Source: Chrysemys picta bellii
Taxonomy: Eukaryota > Chordata > Testudines > Emydidae
DNA length: 64,000 nucleotides
Assembly (NCBI RefSeq): GCF_011386835.1
Contig: NC_088809.1
Span: forward strand, 22,203,067-22,267,066
Direction of reading: 5' to 3'
Below are positions 57,101 to 64,000 of the stretch, in pieces. The first letter of the stretch is position 1. Every line of letters starts with the position of its first letter. Under the pieces are notes generated by a model. The model did no database searches and was not told the DNA's origin. It worked only from the letters and a program-made list of their open reading frames with translations. The position numbers and the translations under genes were made by a program.

Positions 57101-60100
57101 GGGATGCAGGCGGTCTCGGCCCCTCACCTCTGTCTCTGCACCATTCAGATAGTCGGCCATGCGCAGCAGCTCCTGGAGCTGCCCTGTCACTGAAGCCACA
57201 TCCTTGCTCATGGCCAGGGCTGTGCCCAGCGCCTTGCAGAGGAAAGCCTGAAAGAGAGTGCAAGGGAGGGGTGAGCCCCAGCCTCGGGGGGGCGGTCTGT
57301 GCCATTGCTGGGGTGAAGGCCAGGATCAGGACCCCTAGCTTCAGGCAGGGGCTGGCCCCGCCTGCACAGGGGGAACTGCAGGGCTTGGTTTCACTGGCGT
57401 GGGATTGCCCCAGCGCCCTCTGCCCCTCCCCAGAGCCCCCCAGCACCAGAGAGGCTTTCTCTGGGAACTGACCTTCTCCACGGAGGCGTTGGCATAGCTG
57501 CCCATCTGCCAGCCCAGCTCGTGGCTCAGATCCTGGCTCCAGCCGCCCTCTTTGCTCCTCCCCAAGGTCTTTTGGAGGAACTGTGTGGAAAGGAGCCGGG
57601 GGGGGGGGGGGGGGGGGTGTGACGTTGCATTCCATATGTTTTATGGAAATATGCTTATAAGGGTGAATATGATGTAACTGAAACATGCTTTATGCAAAAG
57701 GTCTCTTGTAAGGTATCATAACAAAGGTTATAACCTACTGAATATGTTCCTCCTGTTTGTATGCATGTATCATTCTTGTATCTGAAGCTAGAAATATGAA
57801 GTATAACTCTGAAGTCCTATTGTAATTATGCAAAGTGTGGGCCATTAATGGTGGTTTAGAATCTTGATGGCTCCCATTGACTAGGACAATTGGTTGTAAA
57901 TGGTTTATTTACCTGCAAGCCTTCCTGTGTACATGTGGGCCAACCCAGGAAGAATGGAGACTAGGGGTCTTACAATGACATGTGACCATGTCACATGATA
58001 CTGGAATCCATCTTAATCTGGTACTTTTCCATTTAGAAGGAAGGGTGCGGACCCAGAGAGACAAAAGATTTCCACCTTGTGCCAAAGCTATAAAAGGGGG
58101 TGGAGCAGGACAAAGGGGGCTGCCAGTCATGAGAAAACCCCGTACCACCTGAGATGTCTGCTGGAACTAACAAGGACTGTACCAGGGGACAGGATTGGGC
58201 CCAGATTAGGAAGGAGTCTCGTCTGTAAAAGAAGCTTATTGGAACATCTCTGAGGATGAGATATTACTTGTAATCAGTTTCTTAACGTATTGGGCTTAGA
58301 CTTGTGTGTTTTTGCTTTATTTTGCTTGGTGACTTACTTTGTTCTGGCTGTCCTGTGGCACCTTTAAGACTAACAGATGTATTGGTGCATAAGCTTCCGT
58401 GGGTGAATACCCACTTCGTCAGATGCGTCTGACAAAGTGGGTATTCACCCACAAACGCTTATGCACCAATACATCTGTTAGTCTTAAAGGTGCCACAGGA
58501 CTCTCTGTTGCTTTTTACAGATCCAGACTAACACAGCTACCCCTCTGATACTTTGTTCTGGCTGTTATTACTTGAAACCACTTAAATCCTACTCTTTATA
58601 CTTAATAAAAATCACTTTTGTTTATTAATAAACCCAAAGAAAGTGATTAATACGCGGGGGAGCAAACAGTGGTGCATATCTCTCTATCAGTGATATAGAG
58701 GGCGAACAATTTATGAATTTACCCTGTATAAGCTTTATACAGAGTAAAACAGATTTATTTGGGGTTTGGATCCCATTGGGAACTGGGTGTCTGGGTGCTG
58801 GAGATAGGTGACCAGCTGAGCTGTCTTCAGTTAAGTCTGCAGCTTTGGGGGCGTGGACCAGACCCTGGGTCTGTGTTGCAGCAGGCTAGCGTGTCTGGCT
58901 CAACAAGACGTGGTTTTGGAAGTCCCAAGCTGGCAGGGAAAACGGGCTCAGAGGTAATTTCAGCACATCAGGTGACAGTCCCAAGGGGATCTCTGTGACT
59001 GAACCCGTCACAGGGGATCATTTAGGGGCAGAGTCTCCTCCCCTGCTCTCACCCCCACGAGGGATCCTGGCCTCCAGCCTCCCCAGAGCCCTCCTGGCCT
59101 GCGGTCCTAGACGGAGGACACTGGGGCCAGCACTGAGTGAGCCCAGCCCAGGGGCTTCCAGCTGCCACTCCCAGTGCAGGGGCTCCCCCCACAGATAAAT
59201 GCAAGGGGGGTGAGTGAGGAGGGGGCTCTCACTGCTGGGCACTAGGAGCTGAGCATTTTAGAACTGGCAGAGCAAGTGTGCTAAAACACCTGCTGGGGCA
59301 ACTCTCCTGACTGCCAGCAGGGACAGCCCTGGCCCAGGATCTAACGCTCGTCCCAATGCTCTTTCCAGCCACACACAGGAACGCCCTTTTCAGTGAAATG
59401 CAACCCTCTCTGGGGTGGAGCATGGCAGCTGCTTAACAGCCCAACAGTGTGGGCAACAGGAAATTCTGACCAAGGACACCAAGCCAAACTCTGACTCTCG
59501 AACCCAGGTCCCTCCATGAGGAACTAGCCCAGGGCTCCTCCACTCTGGGGCTGGGAAAATGACAGAAGCCCTCGTGTTACCTCCAACAGCTTGTGCTCCC
59601 ACGCGGTCTGGTCCAGAGAGAACTTGCTATGTCCTAGAGAGAGTGGTACAGAGCTGGCCATTAACCAAGCGCCCCAGGGAGGCCCTTCTGGATCCCCTTG
59701 ATACATTGGCATCCTGCCCTTCCCAGGGGACCCAACACCACGGTCCCATCCACACTGAAGCTCCTGCCCTACCCACTGTGCAGGTCCCTCCATAGGGATC
59801 CCATCCGCACTGGAGTTCCTGCTCTTCCTCCCATGACAGGGGTACCCCAGTCCAATGTGGCACGGCCTCGTAGGGAAGACGTGTCCCATCTGGGTTTCCC
59901 AGGAGCCAACTCTAGCCTGTCTGGCTGCAGGGTGCTGGCTGTGCCCTCAGCAGCTCTCTCCCCCACAGCTCAGCTCTGATCGCACCTCATTCTCCCAGCT
60001 CCGTTCCTCACTCTGCTTGCTCACCCGTTATTTTCTTGACTCCGCTCTACAGATCCAACCCAACCCCTCCCATGGGACATCCAGGGACCTAACCATGCAG

Positions 60101-63100
60101 CATCAGGCTGCGGGTGTGACAATCCAAGGGGCCTCGTGCTCTTCCTGGCTCCATTGCTGCAGGCAGGAAAGGGCATTGGCAGAACGGTGCAGCCTGCTGC
60201 ACTCCCTTTGCCCCATCCCAGCTGCTCCCACCCCACCCCTTACCGTCAAGATACTGGACCATAGCTGGAATCTCCATCCACCACTGCTCTGCCTCGTCCC
60301 CATACATCTCAGGGCGCAGGGCGTTCAGCAGGAGCAGCGCAGCCACTCCACGCCCTTCTCCCTCGAAGGGGGATGCTGACAGCACCTGAGAACGAAAAGG
60401 AGGTGATTTGCACCAGCTGAGTCTCCTCCATACTGGGGAGGGGAGAGAACGGCCCCTGTTCAGCATGGGGACCATGCAAGAAACGTGCTAAGCATCTTCC
60501 TCCTGAACCCGGGGCCCAGATGGTGGAGTCAGGGAGTCCCCATATGGGCAGCCCCTCGCTCCAGGGTGATGAGGACCCGAGCTTTGCAGGGGCTACTCCC
60601 CAGGGATGGGGCCCTCCCTCGGTGTGAGTCACTCACCAGGAGCCGGGCCAGCAGCTGCTGGGGAGTCGGAGATGCCACTGGGAAAAGAGGGGAAAAAGGC
60701 TGTGAGCAGGCAGGTTTGGGGCTCTGCTCTTCCAGAGCCAGTGTGCCCTCCTGATGGGGGCAGGGCCAGCTGGAGGGGAGCGGAATGGGTCAGCTGCATC
60801 TCCCCCGCTGCCCAGGCTGCTCCAGGACCCCCACGCCACACAGGGGATTGCCCGGAACCTGGCCGGGGCAGAGCAGCGGGGCAGAGCGTGCTGGAGGCAG
60901 GGGTACCCCAGGGCCCCCATGCCCGTGATTGGGGCAGCTTGGGGCTGTGATCCCAGGGGCTTTGCATTGCTGCACTGACCTGGCTCCCTGCAGTCGTGGG
61001 CTGCTTGTCTGTGCTGCTGCCGCTGCGCGGCCAGGATCCTCAGGCAGCGGCACAGGGGGGTCATGGAATCAGTGTAAGGGGTGCGGGGAACGTACCCCAG
61101 GAGCCGTACCCAGAGCTCCTGCAGAGACGAGGGTGAGAGAGCCCAGGGCTAGGTGAATCCTGTCCCACCAGCTCCCCCCAAGCAGTCTCAGCCTGTGTCC
61201 CTGCTCGTGGACTGACTCATCACCCCTTTCAGAGCCCCTCTATGCCCCGCACTCTCACCCCCTCAGAGCCCCGCTCTGCCCCTCACCCTCACCCCCTCCG
61301 AGCCCTCCTCTGCCCTCCCCATCACCCCCTCAGACCCCCTCTATGCCCCTACCCCTCATCCCCTCAGAGCCCAGCTCTGCCCCTCCCCCTCACCCCCTCA
61401 GAGCCCCGCTCTGCCCACCCCCTCACCCCCTCAGAGCCCCGCTCTGCCCCTCACCCTCACCCCCTCCGAGCCCTCCTCTGCCCTCCCCATCACCCCCTCA
61501 GACCCCCTCTATGCCCCTACCCCTCATCCCCTCAGAGCCCAGCTCTTCCCTCCCCCTCACCCCCTCAGAGCCCAGCTCTGCCCCTCCCCCTCACCCCCTC
61601 CGAGCCCCTCTATGCCCCTCATCCTCACCCCCTCAGAGCCCAGCTCTGGTCTCCCCCTCACCCCCTCCGAGCCCTGCTCTTCCCTCCCCATCACCCCCTC
61701 AGAGCCCCTCTATGCCCCTCATCCTCACCCCCTCAGAGCCCCGCTCTGCCCCTCCCCCTCACCCCTTCCGAGCCCTGCTCTGCCCCTCCCCCATCACCCC
61801 CATCCGAGCCCTGCTCCCTCCCCCTCAACACCCACATGCTATCACTGTTCAATTACGGGCCAAGGCCCAATTCTGCTTCCAGTAAAATTAACAGCCTGTC
61901 CCCCGGGCTCTGATTGTCCCCTTGCACTGATGTAAATCAGCAGTGACCACTGAAATCAGTCGCCCTGGTCTCCCAGGCCTGGTCCTGCTCTCACTCAGCC
62001 TGGTGTACATCCGGGGTAACGGCACTTACGCCAATGGCGTCCCTCACCTGGCTGATCCCCCTGCCCGAGGCAATGATTATTTCTAACGTGGCCAGGCTGG
62101 TTTTCTGGACCATTTTTTCCAGCAGCCCCCCCAGGGGAAGGCTGCGCATTGGACGCTCCTGGAAAAGATGAGCACAGGGTCACTCTCTGCGTGGGGGAGC
62201 AGCTCCCAGATGGGGGGGAGGGTGACACTTGGCGTGGAGTGGCGGGAGGGTCCTGACGGCATCTCTGGGGCGAACCCATTAGCCAGGGATCTGGGGGTGA
62301 GTGCGTTCCATGCCCGGGACGAGCTGGCCAGGACTGGTTGTAAGTGGCAAAGTGCAATTTGCACCAATTTGACACTGGGGGGAGGGACTCACATGCCATG
62401 GGGATGGAGGTGAGTGGCAGGAAGAGCAACTAGTGGGAGGGGAGAAGGGGGGTGAATCCAGGTCTGATGGGCAGAGAGCTGACCTTGCCCCTTACCAGCG
62501 AGTTGGCCGACACAGCAAGCTGCAGGGCAATGTAATTGAGAGGCCATCCCTCCACCTTATCCAGGTACCCTGCTGAGACCAGGGTGCCAATGGCCTGCAC
62601 GACAGCCACCCTCACCTGCAGGGCCAGGAGGAGACACTGTCACTGGTGGTGGTGAGATATAGGGAGAGGCGGCTGGCAGGAGCACAGGCACCAGCGTGTC
62701 CCTGCAGCAGTGCTGGGCACTGGCCCTGCACAGACCAGCACTAGGCCCCGCTGGACCGGAGAAGGAGACGGACAAGTTCCTGATCTCATGATAGCGTGTG
62801 ATTGGCAAATCAACAGGCAAACACAGCCACCCTGGAACGTTGTGTCCCCTCACAACGCCACAGTAAAAACTTTCTGGTCACAGTGGGAAAGCGTGGAGTT
62901 TAAGGATGAAATATTGTATAGAACATGGGGAAACCAGTGGGTGATGGGTACAGGTATCCGCTGCTTGTACCAGATAGACTGAAAAAGGAGGTGCTGAGGT
63001 TATGTTATGGGTCTCAAAACGGTTGCACATTCTGGGGTTGCAAAAACCTTAGCCAAGCGAAGAGAGACTTTCTATTGGGTAAAATGCAGGCAGGCGGGAG

Positions 63101-64000
63101 AAAATTGGTGCAGGAAATCATAGAAATCACCGTGGAAATCTCAGGTTGGAAGGGACTGCAAGAAAGCATCAAATCCAGCCCCTGCGCCGTGACAGGACCA
63201 ACGTGCATAGCAAAGAAGGGTCCCTCTAGAACTGGGAGAGCCCCTTTGCTGCAGTAGCTCGTGGTGGCACCAGTGGAATGAATTGCCACTGACTGTGCTG
63301 GGCCCTGGCCGGAGACAGAGGCAGGCAGGCAGTCTCTGCAGGTAGCGAAGGATTGTTTCACCAAATGGCCTGAGGCTAACCCAATAAGAACTCAAGGAGC
63401 TGGGACAGTAGTAGGGGTCCTAGGGACTGGATTCTTTACTGGGTTTGGGCCCGGGTGAGCTACACACAGATCGAGGGAGGAACTTGGAATCCAGCTTGGT
63501 GAGATTCAAGGGTTCCACAAACTCACCCCAGCCCAGCCCCAGTCTGACAGAGCGGTGGAAAGGTTCAGTGGGACTCTGGGGATCAGCGGGCGCTCTTTGC
63601 AGAACAGCACCAAAGGGACTGGGACCAGCCCATTCCTTGTGATAGCCTACAGGACAGCCGTCAACTGGGGAGCCCCCTGAGCCACTGGCTCCAGACCCTG
63701 CCTCACTGAGCCCCTGGGAGTCCAGAGAGAGTCCCTGCCCCAGGGGGCTAGAGCCGGATTTCCCCTGGAACCCAACGGAGAGCCTGATCTACAGCCCATT
63801 AGAGTCAATGGGATCAGGGCCTGAACCTGGTCCCCGCACATGGGGAGGGAGCTGCCTTCAGCACCACAGACAGCTCCTCCAAGCCAGCATCCTTGTGCAG
63901 CCGTGCAGGGCTGATGTGCCTACCAGCCCTGCCCTGCTGCCCGCGCTCACCGGACAGGGCCGGGTTTGGCTGTGGAAGGCAGGGGGTGACTCAGTGCAAA
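25621..64000 (-). CDS. Maestro HEAT-like repeat (MROH) family gene, 3' 31 exons; 5' end beyond window
   Basis: Minus-strand gene. Exons in transcript order: 62496-62615, 62030-62158, 60980-61118, 60637-60677, 60244-60385, 59581-59633, 57473-57580, 57128-57247, 56142-56264, 51547-51699, 50473-50499, 49945-50067, 49474-49553, 48828-48942, 47459-47554, 46593-46697, 46122-46245, 45365-45486, 44758-44910, 43898-44052, 43071-43215, 42211-42407, 41365-41499, 40498-40612, 39258-39404, 29948-30130, 29559-29714, 27425-27562, 26972-27074, 26516-26581, 25621-25859. Every junction is GT-AG with matching phase; the sum is 3852 nt = 1283 codons plus stop. Family landmarks are [94 protein letters not shown] and [17 protein letters not shown] proteins are ~1500-1700 residue HEAT solenoids of poorly known function, so roughly 300 N-terminal residues are missing. 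I cannot assign the member (MROH1/2-like). Three exons are duplicated around the N gap. Confidence 0.93.
26303..26483 (-). repeat. tRNA-derived turtle SINE (Cry/tortoise Pol III type)
   Basis: On the minus strand it starts GGGAGGGATAGCTCAGTGG (tRNA A box) and continues TTTGAGCACTAGCC, then CCCAGGGTTGTGAGTTCAAT (B box), CACTTAGGGATCTGGGGC and a CR1-like tail CAAGGTCCCTTCCAG. It lies in an MROH-like intron and is the best single marker for a cryptodiran turtle. Confidence 0.92.
28070..28258. repeat. GC-rich minisatellite, unit about 48-57 bp (left part)
   Basis: Units read CGTCTCAGGATCAGGCCCGG, then GGGGGGCTCTGTCCCTGTC and GGTGACTCTGCGCC. Three units are present. The array continues after the inserted LTR at 29338. 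Confidence 0.9.
28259..29337 (+). mobile_element. 1079-bp solo LTR inserted in the minisatellite
   Basis: It starts TGTGACGTTATTGATATACT and ends CGCATTGTCACA, with matching TGTGAC/GTCACA termini. The flanks CCTGC (28254-28258) and CCCGC (29338-29342) are a 5-bp duplication with one mismatch. Internal signals are ACTATATAAGG (about 28692) and GAATAAACC (about 28950), in the right order for promoter and polyadenylation. It has no coding region. It lies in an MROH-like intron, opposite to the gene. Confidence 0.9.
29338..29552. repeat. GC-rich minisatellite, right part
   Basis: Four further units of the 48-57 bp repeat (CGTCTCAGGATCAGGCCC ... CGGTGACTCTGCGCCCG) run up to the donor of the exon at 29559. 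Confidence 0.9.
30215..39060. repeat. 8.8-kb minisatellite with higher-order structure in one MROH-like intron
   Basis: It is built from two modules on the plus strand. X is about 49 bp, beginning GGGTGAGTGGAGTGTGATAT then GTGATGGGGAGGGGCCGGCT and a G-run. Y is 32-33 bp, GGGTGAGTTGGGGGGTGCAG then TCGGGAGGGGCT. A variant X' has GGGGTGGGGTCGGC. Modules combine into arrays such as Y-X'-X and Y-X'-X-Y-X. It fills almost the whole intron between exons 39258-39404 and 29948-30130. The minus strand stays open in two frames for long distances, giving false Pro/Ser/Thr/His-rich proteins. Confidence 0.97.
39258..51699 (-). CDS. MROH-like gene, central exon group (16 exons)
   Basis: It runs from 51547-51699 ([20 protein letters not shown]...) to 39258-39404 ([20 protein letters not shown]...). 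It includes a 27-nt microexon (50473-50499, ALGLNARQM). Each exon carries part of a HEAT helix pair, and consecutive peptides join into normal MROH sequence, e.g. ...[20 protein letters not shown] across 49474/48942 and ...[14 protein letters not shown] across 40498/39404. Exon 22 (42211-42407) encodes a Pro/Ser-rich end ([10 protein letters not shown]) that looks poorly conserved. Intron lengths are short except for the one after 39258. Confidence 0.93.
42060..42215. repeat. 41-bp tandem repeat overlapping a 5' splice site
   Basis: Units contain GGTGCCCTTGCCCCAGACGT followed by TACC. GTTAC (minus GTAAC donor) recurs at 42123, 42164 and 42206. Only the last, next to exon 42211-42407, joins the conserved exon. 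Confidence 0.85.
42658..42985 (-). repeat. CR1 LINE 3' fragment
   Basis: The complement of CR1: GAAGGGACCTCAGGAGGTAT, CCAGGGCTTTGTCAAGCCC, ACCCTCCTAGTGAAATAGTG, CCTTGTTCTGTCATCTGCCA. It lies in the intron just downstream of exon 43071-43215. Confidence 0.93.
44090..44620. repeat. Minisatellite of the same 49-bp family, inverted orientation
   Basis: Units on the plus strand read CTCCCTCCACTCACCCAGCC, then CCGACCCCTCCCCATCACAT and ATCT. The reverse complement is GGGTGAGTGG, then ATATGTGATGGGGAGGGGTC and GGCTG, i.e. module X of the 30-39 kb array. About 9-10 units lie in the intron between exons 44758-44910 and 43898-44052, opposite in orientation to the large array. Confidence 0.95.
45640..46065. 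repeat. Minisatellite, unit about 57 bp
   Basis: Six to seven units of CATGCCCTCTATTCGCCCCA, then CAGCACCCCTGGGCCAGGCC and CCATGCCACCTCTGGGC, in the MROH-like intron between exons 46122-46245 and 45365-45486. Confidence 0.93.
47704..48816. mobile_element. 1.1-kb hAT-type element with internal tandem repeats, 8-bp TSD
   Basis: It starts TAGGGTTACCAT and ends ATGGTAACCCTA, perfect 12-bp inverted repeats. It is flanked by CTGTCACA at 47696-47703 and 48817-48824, an exact 8-bp duplication. The interior (about 48040-48780) is a G-rich tandem repeat with units near 90 bp (GGGGCAGTCAGGGGACAGGG ... TTTAGATGGGTTGGGAGTTC). No transposase frame. It makes up nearly all of the intron between exons 48828-48942 and 47459-47554. 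Confidence 0.92.
50749..50916 (-). repeat. tRNA-derived turtle SINE, second copy
   Basis: On the minus strand GGAGGGATAGCTCAGTGGTT, then CCCAGGGTTGTGAGTTCAAT and a CR1-like tail ending CCCTGATATTCCA. Same family as 26303-26483, in an MROH-like intron. Confidence 0.92.
50930..51378 (-). repeat. CR1 LINE fragment, RT palm region
   Basis: The minus strand encodes the reverse-transcriptase segment [20 protein letters not shown], then FADDTKLEG (the catalytic F-A-D-D motif) and [17 protein letters not shown]. It is truncated at both ends and sits next to the SINE. Confidence 0.94.
52214..53464 (-). pseudogene. MROH-like exons 7-9, second copy with frameshift (left of gap)
   Basis: Exons are 53358-53464, 53013-53132 and 52214-52336, nearly identical to the copy at 56142-57580. 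The first is 107 nt instead of 108: a run of four C in the other copy is three here (TCCTCCCAAGG versus TCCTCCCCAAGG). This shifts the frame and brings an early stop. The other two are open. They are most likely the same locus assembled twice (see gap), so this is an assembly or allele problem rather than a true pseudogene. Confidence 0.8.
52380..52880. repeat. 31/41-bp minisatellite, copy A
   Basis: Units are CAGTCTGCAGGCCCAACACT, CCCAGTCACAACCAGTCTC. A short form lacks CCCAGTCTG. It lies in the intron between the exons at 53013 and 52336. Confidence 0.93.
53491..54884 (+). mobile_element. LTR (solo) with nested Penelope-like insertion, copy A
   Basis: It starts TGTGACGTTGCATTCCATAT and ends CTGAACCCGTCACA (TGTGACG/CGTCACA termini). 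It carries a TATA box GCTATAAAAGGGG (about 53961) and AATAAAATC (about 54477). G-runs flank both ends, so a GGGG duplication is possible. It starts 26 bp from the exon at 53358-53464. No retroviral coding region. Confidence 0.85.
54224..54421 (+). mobile_element. Palindromic Penelope-like insertion with 16-bp TSD, copy A
   Basis: It is flanked by TACTTTGTTCTGGCTG at 54208-54223 and 54422-54437. Bases 54224-54373 form a near-perfect palindrome with 75-bp arms (TCCTGTGGCACCTTTAAGAC ... AAAGGTGCCACAGGA), followed by a tail AGATCCAGACTAACACAGCT. Each arm holds a hammerhead-ribozyme-like core: CTGACGA, stem AGTGGGT/ACCCAC, then GGAA or AAAC. The family call is from memory of turtle repeats and the ribozyme-like core, so it is inference. 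Confidence 0.65.
55380..55879. other. Assembly gap, 500 N
   Basis: It is exactly 500 N, a round number that suggests a default scaffolding gap of unknown true size. Confidence 0.99.
56142..57580 (-). CDS. MROH-like exons 7-9, intact copy (right of gap)
   Basis: Exons are 57473-57580 ([20 protein letters not shown]..., 36 codons), 57128-57247 ([18 protein letters not shown]..., 40 codons) and 56142-56264 ([20 protein letters not shown]..., 41 codons). All are phase 0 at both ends and open. The exon before (59581-59633, ...WEHKLLE) joins directly to FLQK, the expected family sequence. This copy is therefore the one to use in the gene model. Confidence 0.9.
56308..57005. repeat. 31/41-bp minisatellite, copy B
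   Basis: The same array as 52380-52880 but about 200 bp longer, roughly five more 41-bp units. The rest of the duplicated segment shows only scattered base changes. Confidence 0.93.
57618..59012 (+). mobile_element. LTR (solo) with nested insertion, copy B
   Basis: The second assembled copy of the LTR at 53491-54884: same termini, TATA and polyadenylation signals, a few substitutions, and a long G-run (57599-57617) directly before it. Confidence 0.85.
58351..58548 (+). mobile_element. Palindromic Penelope-like insertion, copy B
   Basis: Identical structure to 54224-54421, including the same diverged ribozyme-like cores and the 16-bp flanking duplication. Confidence 0.65.
59581..62615 (-). 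CDS. MROH-like gene, 5' exon group in window (6 exons)
   Basis: Exons are 62496-62615 ([20 protein letters not shown]...), 62030-62158 ([20 protein letters not shown]...), 60980-61118 ([20 protein letters not shown]...), 60637-60677 (13 codons, [13 protein letters not shown]), 60244-60385 ([20 protein letters not shown] ... VQYLD) and 59581-59633 ([17 protein letters not shown]). Split codons rejoin correctly at each junction, e.g. G+GA gives YLDG then HSKF. This is the N-terminal third of the HEAT solenoid. At 62030 the donor is GTAAGT; an alternative in-frame GTGAGG donor would end that exon at 62048. Confidence 0.92.
61215..61830. repeat. CT-rich minisatellite, unit about 32-36 bp
   Basis: Units are CCCCTCAGAGCCCCGCTCTG, CCCCTCACCCTCAC. 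About 18 units show two or three alternating variants (TCTATGCCCC, GCTCTGCCC, GCTCTTCCC). It lies in the MROH-like intron between exons 62030-62158 and 60980-61118. Confidence 0.93.
62616..63950 (-). other. MROH-like intron upstream of the first confirmed exon
   Basis: Apart from the retroelement fragment at 62850-63100 and a CR1/SINE-like tail near 63130-63180 (TCAGGTTGGAAGGGACTGCA), the sequence is unremarkable. No conserved exon was found between 62616 and 63950. Confidence 0.6.
62850..63100 (+). pseudogene. Broken retroelement pol fragment (integrase zinc-binding region)
   Basis: Plus-strand peptide pieces in two frames ([13 protein letters not shown]; then [20 protein letters not shown]) resemble the N-terminal zinc-binding part of Gypsy/retrovirus-type integrases, where a histidine/cysteine motif follows. 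At least one frameshift and stops break it. It is non-functional, has no neighbouring LTR, and the family is uncertain. Confidence 0.6.
63951..64000 (-). CDS. Candidate further upstream exon of the MROH-like gene (cut by window edge)
   Basis: A minus-strand GTGAGC donor lies at 63950-63945. The 50 bases before it can be read in the frame required by exon 62496-62615 (phase 0) as ...[14 protein letters not shown] without a stop. It would join to [10 protein letters not shown]. The acceptor is outside the window or could be the CCACAG at 63970-63975. Confidence 0.35.

Larger units (their letters stand above)
55880..59507. repeat. Duplicated segment, copy B (contig start right of gap)
   Basis: It starts with the same GCCTCACCCCTGCCTAGTTA directly after the last N. 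It matches copy A until TCTCGAACCCAG at 59507, after which unique sequence (GTCCCTCCATGAGG) follows. Confidence 0.95.

Overview
This is vertebrate nuclear DNA, most likely from a hidden-necked turtle (Cryptodira). The main clues are many CR1 LINE fragments with the ATTCTATG-type 3' end, two copies of a tRNA-derived SINE that matches the cryptodiran (tortoise) Pol III SINE pattern, hAT MITEs, solo endogenous-retrovirus LTRs, and split genes with GT-AG introns. The species call is inference; the repeats and gene structures are read directly.

Three protein-coding genes are present. (1) At the left edge lies the 5' end of FKBP6 on the minus strand: a clear exon at 1219-1324 and a candidate first exon at 2119-2190 inside a CpG-rich promoter with CCAAT boxes and a ZNF143-like element. 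(2) Head-to-head with it on the plus strand is a complete TRIM50: six coding exons between 8777 and 17380, 496 codons, RING, B-box, coiled coil and PRY-SPRY. The FKBP6/TRIM50 head-to-head arrangement is the same as in the mammalian Williams-Beuren region. (3) Convergent with TRIM50 is a long minus-strand gene of the maestro HEAT-like repeat (MROH) family, with its stop codon at 25621-25623 and its 5' part running off the right edge. I could place 31 exons whose splice phases all agree and sum to 1283 codons plus stop, plus a second copy of three exons and one more candidate exon at the right edge.

The intergenic space 17.4-25.6 kb holds LTR remnants, a degenerate tandem repeat and a CR1 split by a solo LTR. 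The MROH introns are unusually loaded with tandem repeats: an 8.8 kb minisatellite at 30.2-39.06 kb built from 49 and 32-33 bp modules, a short array of the same 49 bp module in INVERTED orientation at 44.09-44.62 kb, and unrelated minisatellites at 28.1/29.4, 42.1, 45.7, 52.4/56.3 and 61.3 kb. A 1.1 kb hAT element, a 1.4 kb LTR carrying a palindromic Penelope-like insertion, and another 1.1 kb LTR also sit in its introns.

The sequence has a 500-base N gap (55380-55879) flanked by two copies of the same ~3.5 kb segment whose outer ends coincide exactly with the gap edges. This looks like two overlapping contig ends left unmerged rather than a biological duplication, so the doubled MROH exons there should be treated with caution.

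The most interesting observation is the inverted pair of minisatellites in two introns of one gene. It would let the pre-mRNA fold into long double-stranded RNA around six exons.
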